A stretch of 64,000 nt of DNA from Vitreoscilla filiformis (GCF_002222655.1 NZ_CP022423.1:496001-560000), one strand, 5' to 3'. Counted from the first letter of the stretch, positions 39,450-49,342 are shown. The notes: a model not told the origin generated them from the letters alone. Program-made: numbers and translations.

Positions 39450-40288
39450 GGCCAACGCGCTCATCCCCGCCCAGCGCTTTGTAAAGCGCCACGCGGTTGA
39501 GCATCTCCGCCAGCCGCACCTGCACCAGCGCCTGTTCGGCAGTGGCGAGGGAGCGCTCGGCATCGAACCAATCGAGTTGGCTCAGGGCGCCGGCGTCTAC
39601 CTTCAAGCGGGTCAGGCGGTGGCGGTCGCGCTCGGCCACGAGTTGCACGCGCTGGGCCTGGCCCCACCTGGAAGCGCAACGCCGACAGTTCGTGCGTCTT
39701 CTCCCGGTCGCTCAGGGTGCGCTGGGCCAGGGTGAGTTGCTCGGTGTCCGCCGCCAAGGTGAGCCAGGCAGTGATGGTTTGCGCCACCAGCGCCAGCCGC
39801 GTGGAACGCTCGGCGGCTTCGCTGGCCAGCCACGCGGCGTTGGCTGCATCGCTGGCGTTGGCCAGGCGCCCGAACAAATCCAGCTCCCAGGCGGACACTT
39901 GCAGCCCAGCTTGCAAGGTCGTGGTTTGTACGCCCGAGCTGTTGGGCGCTCGGCTGCCGATGAAGGCCGCGTTGACCGTGGGCCAGCGGTCGGCGTCGGT
40001 CAGGCGCAGTTGGGCGCGGGTTTTTTCGACGCTCAGAGCAGCGATGCGCCCATCCGGGTTGTGGGCCAGCGCCAGCTCGACCACGCGGCGCAGGCGTTCA
40101 TCCCGCACCAATTCGCGCCAGCCGGGCAAGGCCACTGGCGCAGCCGTCGGGGTGCCCGCCGCCGTGCTCAGACCCGCAGCGGGCGACAGCGCCACCTCAG
40201 GCCGTTCATGGGGCGGCGCCAGGTTCACGCACCCGCCCAGGGTGAGCAGCGCCACGGCTGCCCAGGTTGTGCCGATGCGCGTCGTCAT
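39427..40288 (-). pseudogene. OprM/NodT-type outer-membrane efflux channel, internally deleted and frameshifted
   Basis: The N-terminal 208 codons are a normal efflux-channel lipoprotein: lipobox LTLGGC, then WPTVNAAFIGSRAPNSSG, WELDLFGRLANASDAAN and LSALRFQVG. At about 39661 the frame changes. A second frame then carries the true C-terminus, QRVQLVAERDRHRLTRLKVD, ALSQLDWFDAERSLATAEQ and LNRVALYKALGG, to a stop at 39427. Intact family members have about 450-490 residues; the pieces here add to about 285, so roughly 190 codons are missing and the join is out of frame. The start overlaps the pump stop (ATGA). It cannot make a working beta-barrel trimer. Confidence 0.88.
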
Positions 40289-43200
40289 GCGCGATCCTCC
40301 TTGTGATGCAACGCGGCGGCCAAGGCGGCGTCGCTGGCAGCCGAACCGATGGTGGTGCCATGCGGCGCCTCGTGGCCGCTGGACGGGAACAAACGGCGAA
40401 TCACCACGAAAAACACCGGCACCAGCAGCACCGCCAGCACCGTGGCCGTGATCATCCCGCCCATCACCCCGGTGCCGATGGCCCGCTGGCTCGCCGAACC
40501 CGCCCCGGACGCAATGGCCAACGGCACCACGCCCAGGATGAAGGCAAACGAGGTCATGATGATCGGACGGAAGCGCAGGTGGCAGGCTTCGAGCGTGGCC
40601 TCGATCAGACCCTTGCCTTCGGCTTGCAGATCCTTGGCGAACTCGATGATCAAGATCGCGTTCTTCGCCGACAAGCCAATGATGGTGATCAGCCCGACTT
40701 TGAAATACACGTCATTGGGCATGTCCCGCAGCCACACCCCGCCCAGCGAACCGACGATGCCCAACGGCACCACCAGCAGCACCGCCACCGGGATGCTCCA
40801 GCTCTCGTACAGCGCCGCCAAGCACAGGAACACCGCCAGCATGGAAAACGCCAGCAGCACCATGGCTTGCGAGCCCGAGAGTTTTTCCTCGCGAGATTGG
40901 CCCGTCCACTCAAACCCAAAGCCCGAAGGCAACTGACCGGCCAAGCGTTCCATCTCGGCCATGGCCTCGCCGGTGGAGTGGCCGGGGGCCGCGTCACCGC
41001 TGATTTTCATGGCCGGGTAGCCGTTGTAACGGATGGTCTGGATCGGCCCCTTCACCCAGCGCGTGCTGGCAAATGCCGAAAACGGCACCTGCTGGCCCTT
41101 GGTGTTGGGCACGTAGAGTTTGAGCACATCCTCCGGCTGCATGCGGGCCTTGGCTTCAGCCTGCACGATCACGCGCTGGAGCCGCCCGGCGTTCGGGAAG
41201 TCATTGATGTAGCTGGAGCCCAAGGCGGTGGAGAGCACCGCGCCGATCGCATCAAAACTCACCCCCATGGCAGCGGCGCGTTCGCGGTCGATGTCGAGCT
41301 GCAACTGCGGCGCGTCTTCCAGGCCGTCCGGGCGCACGCCGGTCAACAGCTTGCTTTGCGAAGCCATGCCCAGCAACTGGTTGCGCGCTGCCAACAAGGC
41401 GTCGTGGCCTTGGCCGGTGCGATCTTGCAAGCGGAAGCTGAACCCCGTGGCGTTGCCCAGCTCCGGAATCGGCGGCGGGGACAGCGGGAAGATGAACGCA
41501 TCCCGGATGCCCATCAGCGCCCCAAACGCCCGCCCGGCCAGGGCTTGCGCGGTGTGTTGTGGGCCTTGGCGCTCCTCCCACGGCTTGAGCGGCACGAAGG
41601 CCAGCGCGGCGTTTTGCCCCGAACCCGAGAAGCTGAAACCCAGCACGCCCACGACCTTGTCCACCTCCGGCTGGGCCAGGAAGAACTTCTCGACCTGCCC
41701 CATCACCGCTTCGGTGCGCCCCTGCGCAGCCCCCGGCGGCAATTGCACGTTGACGATCAAATAACCCTGGTCTTCGTTCGGCAGGAACGAGGTCGGCAGC
41801 TTCTGGTACATCAGCCCAACGGCGGCCAGGATGGCGGCATAAATCACCAAGAACCGCCCCGCACGCGGCAGGATGCGCGCCACCACCGATTCATACCCCT
41901 TGGCGGTGCGCTTGAAACTGCGGTTGAACCAGCCGAAGAAGCCGGTTTTCTCGTGATGATCCGCTGAGATGGGTTGCAGCAGCGTGGCACACAGCGCCGG
42001 CGTGAGCGACAGCGCCATGGCCGCCGAAAACACCATCGAAGCCACCATCGCCAGCGAGAACTGGCGGTAGATGTTGCCCACCGAGCCGCTGAAAAACGCC
42101 ATCGGCACGAACACCGAAATCAGCACCACGGTGATGCCGATGATGGCGCCGGTGATCTGGCCCATCGCCTTGACCGTGGCCTCACGCGGGCTCAAACCCT
42201 CTTCGGCCATGATGCGCTCGACGTTTTCCACCACCACGATGGCGTCGTCCACCAAGATGCCGATGGCCAGCACCATGCCGAACAGCGTCAACACGTTGAT
42301 GGAAAAACCCAGCATCAGCATCACGGCAAAAGTGCCGGTCAGCGCCACGGGCACAACGATGGTCGGAATCAGCGTGTAGCGGATGTTCTGCAAGAACAGC
42401 AGCATCACCACAAACACCAAGGCGATGGCTTCCACCAGCGTCTTAATGACTTCGTGGATGGAGATGCGCACGAACTTGGAGCTGTCGTAAGGCACGTCGA
42501 AGCTCACGCCTTCGGGCATGAACTGCTTGAGCTGGGCCATGCGCTGGCGCACGCCGTCGGCGGTGGCCAGGGCGTTGCCGGTGGGCGACAACTGAATCCC
42601 AATCCCGGTGGCACTCACCCCATTGAGCCGCGCCGAGGAGTTGTAAGCCTGCCCGGCCAGCTCGATGCGGGCCACGTCCTTCAAGCGCACGCTGGAGCCA
42701 TCGGTGTTGGCGCGCACCAGGATGTTGCCGAACTGCTCAATCGTCGTCAGTTGGCCGTTGACGTTGATCGACGCGAACTGCGTCTGCTCCTTCAGATTGG
42801 GCAACCCGCCAATGCTGCCCGCCGAGATTTGCAGGTTTTGGGCGCGGATGGCGCTGCTCACGTCCGCTGGGCTGAGGTTCAGGCCCGCCAGCTTGTGCGG
42901 GTCGATCCACACCCGCATGGCTTTTTCCGTGCCGAACAGTTGCGCCTGACCGACACCCGGCACGCGCAGCAATTCGGGCTGGATGTTGCGTGCGGCGTAA
43001 TCGCCCAAGGCCACCGGGTCATAGGCCGGATTGGTCGAGGTCAGCATCACGAACATCAGGAAGTTCGAACGCGCCTTGTCCACGCGCACGCCTTGCTGTG
43101 TCACCGCGCTGGGCAGGCGCGGCGTGGCGCGGCTCAGGCGGTTTTGCACCTCAATTTGGGCGATGGCCACATCGGTGCCTGGCTCGAACGTCACCGTCAG

Positions 43201-43474
43201 CGTGCCGGCGCCGGTGGCTTCGGCGGCTGATTCCATGTAAATCAGCCCCGGCGCGCCGTTGAGCTCTTGCTCAATGACGGCCAGCACCGAATCCTCCAAC
43301 ACCTGCGCCGAGGCGCCCGGATACGTGGCCGTGATGACAATGGACGGCGGCGCCACCGTCGGATACTGCGCCACCGGCAGCCGGGTGATGGCTGCCGCGC
43401 CGATCACCAGGATGAACAAGGCGATCGATCACCCAGGCAAAAATCGGCCGATCAATGAAAAAACGTGAGGACAT
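40285..43474 (-). pseudogene. RND multidrug efflux pump (MexB/AcrB type), frameshifted at codon 17
   Basis: The ATG at 43474 opens MSSRFFIDRPIFAWVI, the universal start of AcrB-type pumps. The expected next residues (ALFILVIG) lie in another frame, because GATC is duplicated (GATCGATC at 43423-43430). Removing four bases restores an intact pump of about 1060 residues: VAQYPTVAPPSIVITATYPG, the VDDAIVVVENVERIM helix with charged residues of the proton relay, and GLSAKNAILIIEFAKDL. No good internal start could replace the lost first helix. Fifteen nt separate it from the adaptor gene. It is otherwise well preserved, so the lesion is recent or is a sequence error. Confidence 0.88.
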
Positions 43475-43489
43475 TTGATGTTCTCCCGA

Positions 43490-44706
43490 TCAGCGGCTGG
43501 CCGGCGCCGAGGCCGCTGCCGCCGCACCCGATGCCGCCCCGGCGGGCGACCATGGCACCGGCGTCACCGGTGTTTTGGGCCGGATTTTCTGGAAGCCCTC
43601 GACGACGACTTGTTCGCCCGCCTTGAGCCCATCCAGCACCACCCAGTTCGTGCTCTGCGAGCCCCCGAGCTTGACGGGGCGCGGGGCGACTTGTTTGTCA
43701 GCACCCACCACCAACACCGTGTCCCCACTCACGCCCCGGGTGACGGCTTGTTGGGGCACCAGCATGGCGCTGTCGCTGCGCGCTTCTTCGATGCGCACCT
43801 TGACGAACAAACCCGGCAACAACTCACCTTGCGGGTTGGGCACTTCGGCGCGCAGCAGCACTTGGCCGGAAGTGGTGTCCACGCTGATGTCCGAGAACAG
43901 CAGCTTGCCGGGGTGGGCGTAGACGCTGCCATCTTCCAGCACGACCTGCACCACCGCCGAATCACTGCGCCCCAATTTGCCCGAGGCCAAGGCCCGGCGC
44001 AGTTTCATCAACTCCGCCGCCGATTGGGTGAAATTGACGTACAGGGCATCGACTTGCTGGATCGTCGCCAACAACGTGGCCTCACCTTGGCTGACCAGCG
44101 CGCCTTCGGTGATCTGCGCCCGGCCAATGCGGCCCGTGATCGGCGCCAGCACCGAGGCGTATTCGACGTTGAGTCGCGCCTGTTCCACGGCGGCCTTGGC
44201 GGCCCCCACGTCGGCCTGCGCGGCTTTGAACGCGGCTTCGGTGGCGATCCATTCTTGCTGGCTGATGGCCTTGGCGGCGAACAACGGACGGTTGCGCTCC
44301 AGGGTGGCAGCGGCTTGGGCCAGGGCGGCTTCGGCCTTGGCTTGGGTGGCTTGGGCGCTGTCCAGCGTGGCACGGTAGGGAGCCGCGTCGATCTCAAACA
44401 AGCTCTGCCCGGCTTTGACGACGGCGCCTTCGGTGAACAAACGCTTCTTCACCACCCCGTGACGCGGGCGCGCACTTGCGCCGTGCGCACAGGCTCCAAG
44501 CGCCCCGGCAGTTCGGTGCTGAGGTTGAGGCTTTGCGGTTGCACCGTCAGCACGCCAACGGACGGGGGTGGCATGCCACCGCCAGGGCCACCGGGGCCGG
44601 TTGGGCCGCTGCCGCTGGGGCCGCAGCCGGCCAGCATCAAGGCCAGGGCCACCGCTGCCACAGCGGGCCGAGCCGCCGCAGCGGCGCTGAAATGTTGATC
44701 TGCCAT
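43490..44706 (-). pseudogene. RND efflux periplasmic adaptor (MexA/AcrA type), 1-nt frameshift
   Basis: From ATG 44706 the product is a lipoprotein: hydrophobic leader with lipobox LMLAGC, a Gly/Pro linker, then LNLSTELPGRLEPVRTAQVR. At about 44456-44460 the sequence reads ACGGGGTGGTGA, where ACGGGCGTGGTG is expected (Thr-Gly-Val-Val). Losing one base gives a stop after Gly-Trp. The other frame continues VKKRLFTEGAVVKAGQSLFE, the hairpin (AQADVGAAKAAVEQARLNVE), barrel and membrane-proximal domains, to an Ala/Pro-rich end at 43490. It is first in the efflux operon. Confidence 0.88.
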
Positions 44707-44752
44707 GGGTCGGATGGGGGAAAGGATGGGGGGAAAATGATGCATCGCAGTA

Positions 44753-44776
44753 TACATACAGCCTTGAATGTATGTT
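44753..44776. promoter_or_regulatory. AcrR/TtgR-like operator between efflux operon and tetR-type gene
   Basis: ACATACA and TGTATGT arms flank an 8-nt centre. The 24-bp site matches the known E. coli AcrR operator at 20 or so positions, including both outer arms and the TTGAA/TGTGAA centre. It overlaps a TATACT -10 box on the minus strand (44754-44749, toward the adaptor) and the -35 region of the regulator, so one bound repressor could silence both. Confidence 0.75.
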
Positions 44777-44790
44777 TCATGAGCGACAAT
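44764..44790 (+). promoter_or_regulatory. putative promoter of the tetR-type gene
   Basis: TTGAAT (44764-44769) and GACAAT (44785-44790) with a 15-nt spacer, 30 nt before the ATG. The -35 box is inside the operator palindrome, which fits autorepression. Confidence 0.4.
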
Positions 44791-44820
44791 GTCCCCATGA
44801 ATTCGCGTGTTTGACTTGCC

Positions 44821-45498
44821 ATGGCCCGCAAAACCAAAGCCGAGGCCGAAGAAACCCGGCAACAAATCTTGGACGCTGCTGAACAGGTGTTTTTGCGCCA
44901 GGGCGTGTCGCGCACCTCGCTGCAAGAGGTGGCCAGCGCCGCTGGCGTGACGCGGGGTGCCATCTACTGGCACTTCGCCGACAAAGCCGCGCTGTTCCAC
45001 GCCATGATGGATCGTGTCATCCTGCCGTGCGAGGCCGCGCTGGCCGATGTCATGGCCGGCCCGCCCGAAGCGGTGTTGGACGCGCTGGCGTTGCTCGCCA
45101 TGTCCCCCCTGCGCGATTTGGCCACCGACGCGCAAATGCGCCGCGTCTTCACCATCGCCATGCACCTGACGGAGTACACCGGCGACATGGCTTCCGAGCA
45201 GGAACGCCACCGCCAGAGCGTGTCCCACTACCTGGATCAGTTGGAAGCGTTGTTGGCCCGCGCCCAGCGGGCCGGGGCCTTGGCGTCAATGCCTCCGGCG
45301 CGTGTCAGTGCCTTGGGGCTGTTCGCCATCGTCGATGGCTTGATGTACCACTGGACGCTCTCACCCGAGAGTTTCGATCTGGTCGCCGTGGGTGAGCAGA
45401 CCATCGGGCATTTTTTGCGCGGGCTCAGAGCAGCAACACCAGGCGCTCCAGCACCAACACCGCCGCAAAACCCATCAGCGCCAGCACCGTCCATTTGA
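44821..45498 (+). CDS. TetR/AcrR-family transcriptional repressor
   Basis: A 225-residue regulator of the AcrR/TtgR/MexZ branch. The DNA-binding domain is clear: TRQQILDAAEQVFLRQGVSR, TSLQEVASAAGVTRGAIYWH, FADKAALFHAMMDR. The middle is the helical ligand-binding domain. The last 20 residues are Pro/Ala-rich (TPGAPAPTPPQNPSAPAP), unusual for the family, and coincide with the part of the gene overlapped on the other strand by a small membrane-protein gene. It is divergent from the broken efflux operon with an AcrR-like operator between them and should have been its local repressor. It is intact. Confidence 0.93.
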   Translation: MARKTKAEAEETRQQILDAAEQVFLRQGVSRTSLQEVASAAGVTRGAIYWHFADKAALFHAMMDRVILPCEAALADVMAGPPEAVLDALALLAMSPLRDLATDAQMRRVFTIAMHLTEYTGDMASEQERHRQSVSHYLDQLEALLARAQRAGALASMPPARVSALGLFAIVDGLMYHWTLSPESFDLVAVGEQTIGHFLRGLRAATPGAPAPTPPQNPSAPAPSI

Positions 45499-45610
45499 TG
45501 ATCAACTGGCCCCGGTAGCGCCAGCGCACGTCGCGTGTGCCGATGTAAAACGCAAAGCACAGGATGCCGGCCACCAACAGCAGGCCGATCACCAGTCGAA
45601 ACAGCAACAT
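45425..45610 (-). CDS. small two-helix membrane protein downstream of lpxC
   Basis: A 61-residue protein made of two hydrophobic helices: MLLFRLVIGLLLVAGILCFA (1-20) and an IKWTVLALMGFAAVLVLERL segment (38-57), joined by a basic loop (GTRDVRWRYRGQ). An AGGAG Shine-Dalgarno lies 8-12 nt before the ATG, and the gene begins 27 nt after the lpxC stop on the same strand, so it is likely expressed. Its last 74 nt run antisense over the 3' end of the tetR-type gene. I do not recognise a named family; similar small proteins occur in Burkholderiales. Confidence 0.6.
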   Translation of the reverse strand: MLLFRLVIGLLLVAGILCFAFYIGTRDVRWRYRGQLIIKWTVLALMGFAAVLVLERLVLLL

Positions 45611-45636
45611 CCCTGCACTCCTGCTTGGTCAGCCGA

Positions 45637-46572
45637 TCACCACGCCGGCGCCAGTTGCGCAAACCCCACGGGCGCACGCGATTCGTCCTCAAACGTGACG
45701 AACTCGTAGGCCGAGGCGTCGGCAAACACCGCCCGCAACAGCTTGTTGTTCAACGCATGCCCACCCTTGAACGAGGTGTAGGACGCCAGCAAGTGGTGCC
45801 CGCACACGAACAAATCGCCGATGGCATCGAGGATTTTGTGTTTGACGAACTCATCGTCGTAACGCAAACCTTCGGCGTTGAGCACGCGGTAATCGTCCAC
45901 GACGATGGCGTTGTCCATGCTGCCGCCCAGGGTCAGGCCGCGTGAGCGCATCGCCTCCACATCCTTGGTGAAACCGAAGGTGCGGGCGCGGGCGATGTCG
46001 CGTTTGTACTGGCCGGAGCCCATGTCGAAGCTAACCTCTTGGCCGGTCGCGTCCACCGCCGGGTGGTTGAAATCGATTTTGAAGGTGAGTTTGTAGCCGT
46101 GGAACGGTTCCAGCCGGGCCCACATCAAGCGTGCCCCTTCGCCTTCGCGCACTTCCACCGTTTTCTTGATTTTGAGAAACCGCTTTGGCGCGTTTTGCAG
46201 CGCAATGCCCGCACTTTGCAGCAAAAACACGAAACTGGCCGACGAACCATCGAGGATGGGCACCTCATCGGCGGTGATGTCGATGTAGACGTTGTCCAAC
46301 CCCAGGCCGGCGCAGGCCGACATCAGGTGCTCAATGGTTTGCACACGCGGCCCGCCCGGCACGCCGCCGGGGGTGATGGTGGAGGCCATGCGCGTGTCAC
46401 TCACCGAATCGAAGCGCACGGGGATGTCCACCGGCTGCGGCAAATCGACGCGGCGAAACACAATGCCCGTGTCCGGCGCAGCCGGGCGCAGCGTCAGTTC
46501 CACCTTCTGGCCGCTGTGCAGGCCCACGCCCACGGCGCGGGTCAGGGATTTGAGGGTGCGTTGCTTGAGCAT
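45637..46572 (-). CDS. lpxC: UDP-3-O-acyl-N-acetylglucosamine deacetylase
   Basis: Zinc amidase that performs the committed step of lipid A synthesis. 311 residues, full length. Zinc ligands are His82 in QTIEHLMSA, His245 in [11 protein letters not shown] and Asp249 in the same segment; His272 in FKGGHALNN is the catalytic acid/base. N-terminal [20 protein letters not shown] is typical. In most beta- and gammaproteobacteria lpxC directly follows ftsZ at the end of the dcw cluster; here a two-component gene pair lies between them. Confidence 0.98.
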   Translation of the reverse strand: MLKQRTLKSLTRAVGVGLHSGQKVELTLRPAAPDTGIVFRRVDLPQPVDIPVRFDSVSDTRMASTITPGGVPGGPRVQTIEHLMSACAGLGLDNVYIDITADEVPILDGSSASFVFLLQSAGIALQNAPKRFLKIKKTVEVREGEGARLMWARLEPFHGYKLTFKIDFNHPAVDATGQEVSFDMGSGQYKRDIARARTFGFTKDVEAMRSRGLTLGGSMDNAIVVDDYRVLNAEGLRYDDEFVKHKILDAIGDLFVCGHHLLASYTSFKGGHALNNKLLRAVFADASAYEFVTFEDESRAPVGFAQLAPAW

Positions 46573-46627
46573 GATCGGCCTGGCTGGCAGTCAAGGGGGA
46601 GAGCCCCGATTGTCGGCCAAGCAGGGC

Positions 46628-48595
46628 TCAGGCGCTGCGCCACAGCGGCAAAACCAGGCTCACCTGGGTTCCGTGCCCCAGTTCGCTGTGAACATCCACG
46701 GTGCTGCCCAAACGGGCGGCCCGCTGCGACAAATGTCGCAACCCCCGCCCCCACGTGACATGCGCCAGATCGAACCCGACCCCATCGTCCGCAATCACCA
46801 CATGGATCGCTTCGCCTTGCTGATGCACCCGAATGCCAATGCGATGCGCCTGCGCATGTTTGAGGATGTTGGTCAGCGCCTCTTGCACCACCCGCAGGAT
46901 TTGCAGCGCGTCCGGCGGATTCAGCCACGGCAGGGGCGGCACGTCTTCGACCTGCCAGTCCAGCACCAACCCGGCACTCTCCAAACGGCGCCCCAATCGG
47001 TGGCGCAGAGCGGCCAGCAGTGTCACCAAGTCGTGATCGATGGGCTCCAGTGAATCGATCACCAAGCGCAAATCGTCCACGCACTCACGCAACAGCCCAG
47101 CCACCGCCCGATTGCCCAACTGATCACGCTCCACCAGCACCAAGGTGGACATGAGCGTCGAACCCAGGCCATCGTGCATGTCCCGCATCAAGCGCTGGCG
47201 CTCCAGCAGCAGCGCCTGCTCCCGCTCAACCCCCCGCAGGCGTTCGTGGTTGGCGCGCAGCTCGGCCTCTCGCTCGGTGAGCCGTTGCTCCAGCACGGCA
47301 TTGGCATGTTCTACCTGCCACAAAGCGTGCGAATAGCGAATCTGTGCGGCTTGCAGCAGCGCCAGAAAAATCACCATCGTGGACAGCGGCAACAGGTATA
47401 CCGACTCGGGATTGATGCTGCCATCGCTCAACAAAGCGTCATGGCCGATGGTGAAGGCCACGATCCACAACGCCAGGGTGATGATGTGCAACTCGCGTTC
47501 ACGCCCACGCCAAGCTTCCCAGCTCAACCAGACCAGGCACGGCAACGCAGTCAGGGTGGGCAAATGGCTCATGGTACTGCGCCAATCGTTCGGCAGCGGC
47601 CAGAAAGGCAGCGTCAGGGCGCTGCCCAGCAGCACCCCCAAACCCAGCCACTTCTCCTGCGGCACCCACCGGTGGGTGCGAAAGCGCATGGCGAACAAGC
47701 AAGTCAGCAGCAACACCCAGGCAATGGACGCATCGGTCATCCACCGAAACCACACCACCGCAGAAGGGTGCGTCGGGGTGGCTATGTAGTAGTGCAGGTT
47801 GTGCAGCACCCAGGCCATGGCCGTCAAGGCAAACAGCAAATACGCATGCTGATGCCGCCGGCTCGACCAATACAACAGCGCCAACAATCCCAAGGCGGCA
47901 AAAGCCAGGCTCCCCACTTGCGGGACCACCAGTTGCAGCAATTCGCGTCGATGCCGCTGCTCCTCCAGAGACACCAAGGGGCCGACGTGTACCGCCGTCA
48001 TCCGGTGGGAATCACGGCTGTCCCGGGTGAGGCGGATGGCAATGTCCACCACGCTGCCCGGCACCCCGACCTCGCCCAGTTGCACCATGATGGGGTGGTT
48101 CCACTGATCCTGCCGCTGCTCGCTGCCATCCCAACGCACCAGCCAGCGCCCCCCCTCGTAACTGACCACCTGCACCGCCGCCCCCACCACACGTGGGATG
48201 TAGAGCGCCAGCGGCCCCTTGATCCCCGTCGGCACCGTGTAACTGAGGCGATACCACCACAGCCCAATCGGCGGCGTTTGGGATGACACGGGCGCATCTT
48301 CCTCACGCAGCAATGACACTTCCGCCCACGCCGCTTCATCCTGCGGCGCAGGCGGCGCGACCCGAGGCTCCAGGCCACCCCGACGGGGGCCTGGCAAGCT
48401 CTGCACAAACAGGTGGTGGCGCCAAGCACGCTCAAAGCGCACGACGCCCACGTCGTCACTCTGGTTGAGCAGCCAAGTCACCCACACCAACATGCCCAGG
48501 AGCAACAGCCCCAGCAGCCGCATCCACACGCCACGCGCCCCGGGCACCTGCCCCGACGATGGCGGCGGCGGGACCGCCAGGGGGGAGTCAGTCAC
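46628..48595 (-). CDS. 7TM sensor histidine kinase, NarL-type (HisKA_3)
   Basis: A 655-residue membrane kinase. One N-terminal helix (residues 25-43) leads to a periplasmic sensory domain of about 170 residues, 7TMR-DISM-like, then seven transmembrane helices (about 222-420). A short coiled coil (ANAVLEQRLTEREAELRANH) follows, then the dimerisation domain with phospho-acceptor His474 in MRDMHDGLGS, and an ATPase domain with EALTNILKHA (N box) and ADDGVGFD (G1). It starts at a GTG that overlaps the stop of the response regulator gene by 8 nt, so the two are coupled. The signal is unknown; the periplasmic fold often binds carbohydrates. Confidence 0.88.
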   Translation of the reverse strand: MTDSPLAVPPPPSSGQVPGARGVWMRLLGLLLLGMLVWVTWLLNQSDDVGVVRFERAWRHHLFVQSLPGPRRGGLEPRVAPPAPQDEAAWAEVSLLREEDAPVSSQTPPIGLWWYRLSYTVPTGIKGPLALYIPRVVGAAVQVVSYEGGRWLVRWDGSEQRQDQWNHPIMVQLGEVGVPGSVVDIAIRLTRDSRDSHRMTAVHVGPLVSLEEQRHRRELLQLVVPQVGSLAFAALGLLALLYWSSRRHQHAYLLFALTAMAWVLHNLHYYIATPTHPSAVVWFRWMTDASIAWVLLLTCLFAMRFRTHRWVPQEKWLGLGVLLGSALTLPFWPLPNDWRSTMSHLPTLTALPCLVWLSWEAWRGRERELHIITLALWIVAFTIGHDALLSDGSINPESVYLLPLSTMVIFLALLQAAQIRYSHALWQVEHANAVLEQRLTEREAELRANHERLRGVEREQALLLERQRLMRDMHDGLGSTLMSTLVLVERDQLGNRAVAGLLRECVDDLRLVIDSLEPIDHDLVTLLAALRHRLGRRLESAGLVLDWQVEDVPPLPWLNPPDALQILRVVQEALTNILKHAQAHRIGIRVHQQGEAIHVVIADDGVGFDLAHVTWGRGLRHLSQRAARLGSTVDVHSELGHGTQVSLVLPLWRSA

Positions 48596-49238
48596 GCACC
48601 AAGCCCAGCTTGCGGGCTTCGTAGATGGCTTCTGTTTTGGAATGCACTTGCAGTTTGCGGTAACTGCGTTTCACGTAGGTCATGACCGTGTGACGCGACA
48701 CGCCCATCATGCGGGCGATTTCTTCAAAGTTGAAACCTTTGGCGCTGTAGGTCAGCACTTGGCGCTCTTGGGGCGACAAGAGGGCTTCACCGCTGGGAGA
48801 AGGTTGCGGCAACGGCCCCAGGCGCACCAACAACTGCCGCGCAATGACGGGGCTGATGGGGCTGCCACCAGCATGCAAGGTGCGGATTTGGTCGGTCAAA
48901 TCCTCGGCGCACGAGTCTTTGAGCAAGTACCCGGTGGCCCCCGCTTCCAGCGAAGCCATGACGTGGGGTTCGTCGCCGAACACGGTCACGACCATGACAT
49001 CCGTCTCTGGAAGGTGCTCGTGGGCAAAGCGGATCAACTCAATCCCACTGCCGCTGGGCAGCCCCAAATCGACCAGCACCACATCGGGCCGCCGCTCCCG
49101 CAGCAACTGCAAGCCCTGGGGTAGATCGGCTGCTGTGCCGACCAGCGCCATATCGGGCGCCCCCGCAACCACCGAGGCAAACGCCCCCCGAAATCTTTCG
49201 TCGTCTTCGACGATCACCACCGACAGACCTTGTGCCAT
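48588..49238 (-). CDS. LuxR/NarL-family response regulator
   Basis: A 216-residue regulator, partner of the following kinase. Receiver domain: acidic pocket Glu11-Asp12-Asp13, phospho-acceptor Asp57 in VVLVDLGLP, Thr85 and Lys107 in YLLKDS. A Pro/Ser linker joins it to a C-terminal LuxR-type helix-turn-helix (LLSPQERQVLTYSAKGFNFE, IARMMGVSRHTVMTYVKRSY). It lies 104 nt after ftsZ on the same strand and may be read from its own promoter or from the dcw transcript. Cell-wall or division targets are possible by position only. Confidence 0.93.
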   Translation of the reverse strand: MAQGLSVVIVEDDERFRGAFASVVAGAPDMALVGTAADLPQGLQLLRERRPDVVLVDLGLPSGSGIELIRFAHEHLPETDVMVVTVFGDEPHVMASLEAGATGYLLKDSCAEDLTDQIRTLHAGGSPISPVIARQLLVRLGPLPQPSPSGEALLSPQERQVLTYSAKGFNFEEIARMMGVSRHTVMTYVKRSYRKLQVHSKTEAIYEARKLGLVRD

Positions 49239-49342
49239 CGGGGCAGTTTAGATGAGCACCCACGTCCCACGGGTCACAAACACGTGCAGGAACCACGGAA
49301 GCGGGGACTTGTCGCACCGAGAAGGTACAGCCCCCCGCCGTA

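Noticed and set aside
40285..43419. Intact RND pump starting at an internal TTG (43419)
   Set aside because: That start lacks the first 16 residues of the first membrane helix, which are present just upstream in another frame, so the gene is frameshifted.
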